This document shows positions 50,612-53,032 of a stretch of DNA of 53,032 nt, piece by piece (within the stretch, counting starts at the first letter, position 1; the number at the start of each line of letters is the position of its first letter). Under the pieces are notes generated by a model. That model worked only from the letters and a program-made list of their open reading frames with translations. It did no database searches and was not told the DNA's origin. A program made the translations under genes and the position numbers. The stretch is from Pseudonocardia sp. N23 (GTDB lineage: Bacteria; Actinomycetota; Actinomycetes; Mycobacteriales; Pseudonocardiaceae), in contig NZ_BEGX01000115.1 in the NCBI RefSeq assembly GCF_002583555.1, positions 1 through 53,032 on the forward strand, written 5' to 3'.

Positions 50612-51439
50612 GTGTGCCGCCATCTCGCCCATCTCGGCCCGCCGACGACACTGTCCGCCCTGCTCACCGAGCCGGCTCACGCGCTGCTGCGGCAGTCGTG
50701 GGCGCCGGCGGACATGCGAGGCGGTGGCACCGTCAACGCCGACGGCTTCGGCGCCGGCTGGTACCCGGCGCACGGCACGGACCCGGTCCGCTACCGCAGC
50801 GACCGGCCGATGTGGTCGGACACGTCGTTCGCCGCGATCGCCGGCGCCACGTCGTCGGGGGCGGTGCTCGCCGCGGTCCGCTCGGCGACCGTCGGGATGC
50901 CCGTCGTGGCCACCGCCGCCGCGCCCTTCGCCGAGGGACGCTGGCTGTTCAGCCACAACGGCGTCGTCCGGGGCTGGCCGGAGTCCGTCACCGGCCTCGC
51001 CGCCCGGCTGCCCGTCGCCGACCTGCTCACCCTCGACGCCCCCACCGACTCCGCGCTGCTCTGGGCGCTGGTGCGGCACCGCCTCCGCGCCGGCGAGGAG
51101 CCGGGCGCCGTGCTCGCCGACGTCGTCACCGGTGTCGCGGCGGCGGCCCCCGGGTCACGCCTGAACCTCCTGCTCACCGACGGCACCGCGATCTGGGCCA
51201 CCGCCTGGGACCACGCGCTGTCGGTCCGCACCCGGTGTCCCGACGGTGACGGCGCTGCCGCCGTCACCGTCGTGTCCGAACCCTTCGACGACCTCCCCGG
51301 CTGGGAAGCGGTGCCCGACCGGCACCTGCTGCGCGCCACCCCCGGCCGGTACCAGCTCGACGCGCTCACGATCGTGGGCAGCGACAACGGCGTCAGCGGC
51401 GACCGTGCCGACGCCGGAGATCGGATGGGAACTCGATGA
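50612..51439 (+). CDS. egtC: Gamma-glutamyl hercynylcysteine sulfoxide hydrolase EgtC
   Basis: EgtC is a class II glutamine-amidotransferase-like Ntn hydrolase that removes the gamma-glutamyl group after EgtB. The 275-residue protein begins MCRHLAHLG, so after Met removal Cys2 is the nucleophile. NADGFGAGWYP, RSATVGMPVVATAAAPF, WLFSHNGVV and TDSALLWALV are the usual N-terminal amidotransferase motifs. GTG 50612 is fixed by the need for Cys at position 2. The stop overlaps egtD (ATGA). Confidence 0.95.
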   Translation: MCRHLAHLGPPTTLSALLTEPAHALLRQSWAPADMRGGGTVNADGFGAGWYPAHGTDPVRYRSDRPMWSDTSFAAIAGATSSGAVLAAVRSATVGMPVVATAAAPFAEGRWLFSHNGVVRGWPESVTGLAARLPVADLLTLDAPTDSALLWALVRHRLRAGEEPGAVLADVVTGVAAAAPGSRLNLLLTDGTAIWATAWDHALSVRTRCPDGDGAAAVTVVSEPFDDLPGWEAVPDRHLLRATPGRYQLDALTIVGSDNGVSGDRADAGDRMGTR

Positions 51440-52407
51440 ATCTCGCCGCACTCGACGTCCACCTCACCGAAGCCGACGCGGCAGCAGCCCTGCGCGCCGA
51501 CGTCGCCGCGGGGCTGACGGCCGAGCCGAAGGTGCTGCCGCCCAAGTGGTTCTACGACGCGCGCGGCAGTGAGCTGTTCGAAGCCATCACCGAGCTCCCG
51601 GAGTACTACCCGACACGCACCGAACGCGCCCTCCTCGCCACCAGCGTCGAGGACATCTCCGCCGCATCCGGGGCCGACACGATCGTCGAGCTCGGGTCGG
51701 GGTCCTCGGCCAAGACGCGGCTGCTGCTCGACGCCTTCACCCGCGCAGGCACCCTGCGCCGCTACGTACCCCAGGACGTCAGCGAGGCCGCGTTGCGTGG
51801 CGCGCTCGACTCGCTGGCCGGTGAGTACCCGGAGCTCGACCTGCACGGCGTCGTCGGCGACTTCACCCACGACCTCGACCGGCTGCCACGTGGCGGGAGG
51901 CGCATGATCGCGTTCCTCGGTGGCACCATCGGCAACCTGCTGCCCGCCGAGCGCGCGGCCTTCCTCGCCCACGTCCGGTCCGTGCTCGACCCGGGGGAGC
52001 AGCTGCTGCTGGGCACCGGGCTCGTCGTCGCGCCCGAGGTCGTCGTCCCCGCCTACGACGACGCCGCGGGCGTCACCGCCGAGTTCAACCGCAACGTCCT
52101 GCACGTGCTCAACCGTGAGCTCGACGCCGACTTCGTCCCCGACGACTTCGAGCACCTCGCGATCTGGGATGCCGAGAACGAGTGGATCGAGATGCGGCTG
52201 CGCGCCCGGCATGCCATGACCGTCCACGTCCGCGCGCTCGACCTCGTCGTCTCGTTCGCCGAGGGCGAGCAGATGCGCACCGAGGTGTCGGCGAAGTTCC
52301 GCCGCGACGGCGTGCGCGAGATGTACGCCGGTGCAGGGTTCGAGCTGACCCGCTGGTGGGCCGACCCCGACGAGCGCTTCGGCCTCAGCCTGGCCATGGC
52401 GGTCTGA
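51436..52407 (+). CDS. egtD: L-histidine N-alpha-methyltransferase EgtD
   Basis: EgtD trimethylates histidine to hercynine with SAM, the first step of ergothioneine synthesis. The 323-residue protein shows LPPKWFYDARGSELFEAITELPEYYPTRTE (family signature), the SAM site IVELGSGSSAKTRLLLDA, YVPQDVSEAALRGAL, AFLGGTIGNLLPAER, VTAEFNRNVLHVLNRELDADF, NEWIEMRLRA and TEVSAKFRRDGVREMYAGAGFELTRWW. It ends the egtA-B-C-D unit. EgtE, the final C-S lyase, does not follow; the next gene is a cupin with its own promoter. Confidence 0.97.
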   Translation: MNLAALDVHLTEADAAAALRADVAAGLTAEPKVLPPKWFYDARGSELFEAITELPEYYPTRTERALLATSVEDISAASGADTIVELGSGSSAKTRLLLDAFTRAGTLRRYVPQDVSEAALRGALDSLAGEYPELDLHGVVGDFTHDLDRLPRGGRRMIAFLGGTIGNLLPAERAAFLAHVRSVLDPGEQLLLGTGLVVAPEVVVPAYDDAAGVTAEFNRNVLHVLNRELDADFVPDDFEHLAIWDAENEWIEMRLRARHAMTVHVRALDLVVSFAEGEQMRTEVSAKFRRDGVREMYAGAGFELTRWWADPDERFGLSLAMAV

Positions 52408-52444
52408 CGCACGCGGGGCGGCTGCGCCGGTCGGGGCACGTGGT

Positions 52445-52450
52445 TAGGGT
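52445..52450 (+). promoter_or_regulatory. -10 box of the cupin gene (leaderless type)
   Basis: TAGGGT is followed by 6 bp and the ATG at 52457, the spacing of a leaderless transcript. The cupin gene is thus probably not only read from the egt operon. Confidence 0.5.
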
Positions 52451-52456
52451 CGCGAC

Positions 52457-52918
52457 ATGAACGTCCCCGACTGGCGCACCGCCGGCGTCCGCGTCGTCCC
52501 CGCCGACGCGCTGGACACCAACACCCCGCAGACCCCCGGCATGAACCGCGCCGCCGCGGTCACCCACGCGCGCACCGGTTCCCAGCGGCTGTGGGCCGGA
52601 ACGGTGACGATCCACCCCGGTGCGCGGACCGGTGCGCACCACCACGGCGAGCTGGAGAGCGTCATCTACGTGGTGCGCGGGATGGCGCGGATGCGCTGGG
52701 GCCAGGACCTGGAGTTCACCGCCGAGGGTGGCCCGGGTTCGTTCATCTTCGTGCCGCCGTTCGTGCCGCACCAGGAGATCAACGCCCTCGACGACGAGCC
52801 GCTGGAGTGCGTGCTGACCCGCAGCGGGCAGGAGCCGATCGTCGTCAACCTCGACATCGAGGGTGTCCCGGACCCGCAGCACGTGCCGTGGATCGACCCG
52901 GGCCACCCGGCTCCCTGA
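52457..52918 (+). CDS. Single-domain cupin protein
   Basis: A 153-residue cupin. Motif 1 is GARTGAHHHGELESVIYVVRG with metal-ligand candidates His61, His62 or His63, and Glu67. Motif 2 is PGSFIFVPPFVPHQEINA with His105. The fold binds a metal ion and serves in dioxygenases, isomerases or ligand sensors; I cannot choose between them. Acid-rich N- and C-termini have no signal sequence. It stands 49 bp behind egtD with its own -10 box, so a functional tie to ergothioneine is only suggested by position. Confidence 0.8.
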   Translation: MNVPDWRTAGVRVVPADALDTNTPQTPGMNRAAAVTHARTGSQRLWAGTVTIHPGARTGAHHHGELESVIYVVRGMARMRWGQDLEFTAEGGPGSFIFVPPFVPHQEINALDDEPLECVLTRSGQEPIVVNLDIEGVPDPQHVPWIDPGHPAP

Positions 52919-53032
52919 CCGGCACGCACACAACGAGCCGAATCCGCTCGGCGGAGGCGTGCACCTCTGGTGTCACCGATTCATTGACACGACGCGCACG
53001 TCACTCCGCCGGACCGCACGGCGGGCGCGGGG

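Noticed and set aside
52984..52989. Perfect TTGACA at the right edge
   Set aside because: No -10 box lies 16-19 bp downstream; the following bases are a CCGCCG/CGGCGG hairpin (53006-53024). Any gene it might serve is outside the window.

Overview
The window is chromosomal DNA from a very GC-rich actinomycete. Nearly all third codon positions are G or C, GTG starts are common, and neighbouring genes often overlap by 4 bp (GTGA or ATGA). Gene order closely follows the Mycobacterium tuberculosis block from ribA2 to acnR (about Rv1415 to Rv1474c, recalled from memory). Insertions and an ergothioneine cluster are added that the mycobacterial order does not have here. RbpA, WhiA, OpcA and EgtA-D confirm Actinobacteria. 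The overall mix would fit a Pseudonocardia-like member of the Pseudonocardiales, but that assignment is inference.

Layout. 1-1471: end of the riboflavin gene ribBA, a long hairpin, ribH and a PH-domain membrane protein. 1586-3039: a divergent HAD protein and a DUF2786 protein. 3070-8262: a LexA-type SOS box, then uvrC-rapZ-yvcK-whiA. 8469-12328: lower glycolysis (gap-pgk-tpiA), then secG and rbpA. 12355-15018: a TylF-like methyltransferase, purT and an NYN-type protein. 15077-23333 (minus strand): tkt-tal-pgi-zwf-opcA-pgl, a complete NADPH and pentose-phosphate operon. 23770-26958: heme O synthase ctaB, a quinone oxidoreductase and heme A synthase ctaA. 27410-30776 (minus strand): an ABC-2 transporter coupled to an MptB-like mannosyltransferase. 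30871-37323: the suf operon sufR-B-D-C-S-U-T. 37439-40065: a universal stress protein, a lone lycopene cyclase and an SDR. 40261-46890: an ABC-F protein with an uORF-bearing leader, a small HTH protein, an enoyl-CoA hydratase, an ABC exporter with a Cys/His tail and a DHA2 efflux pump. 47118-52918: an AcnR-type repressor without aconitase beside it, then egtA-B-C-D and a cupin.

How the parts fit. Much of the window concerns redox balance and Fe-S or heme biology: NADPH supply, Fe-S assembly under SufR, heme A synthesis, ergothioneine, carotenoid and USP genes. DNA repair (uvrC) and envelope glycosylation lie between. Regulatory DNA visible by eye includes an SOS box, a CAAC-N6-GTTG SufR-type operator over the sufR start, several TANNNT -10 boxes placed 6-7 nt before a start codon (predicted leaderless mRNAs), operator-like palindromes at acnR, the MFS gene and the USP gene, and many perfect GC-rich hairpins without U-tracts. 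Five short tandem repeats (11, 14/15, 15, 17 and 22 bp) sit at gene edges.

No tRNA, rRNA, CRISPR array, insertion sequence or prophage was seen. No obviously new multigene defence system was seen. The most novel-looking items are the ABC-F leader, the repeat-embedded start codon of the NYN gene, the run of four inverted repeats before the enoyl-CoA hydratase, and the metal-binding-like tail of the ABC exporter.
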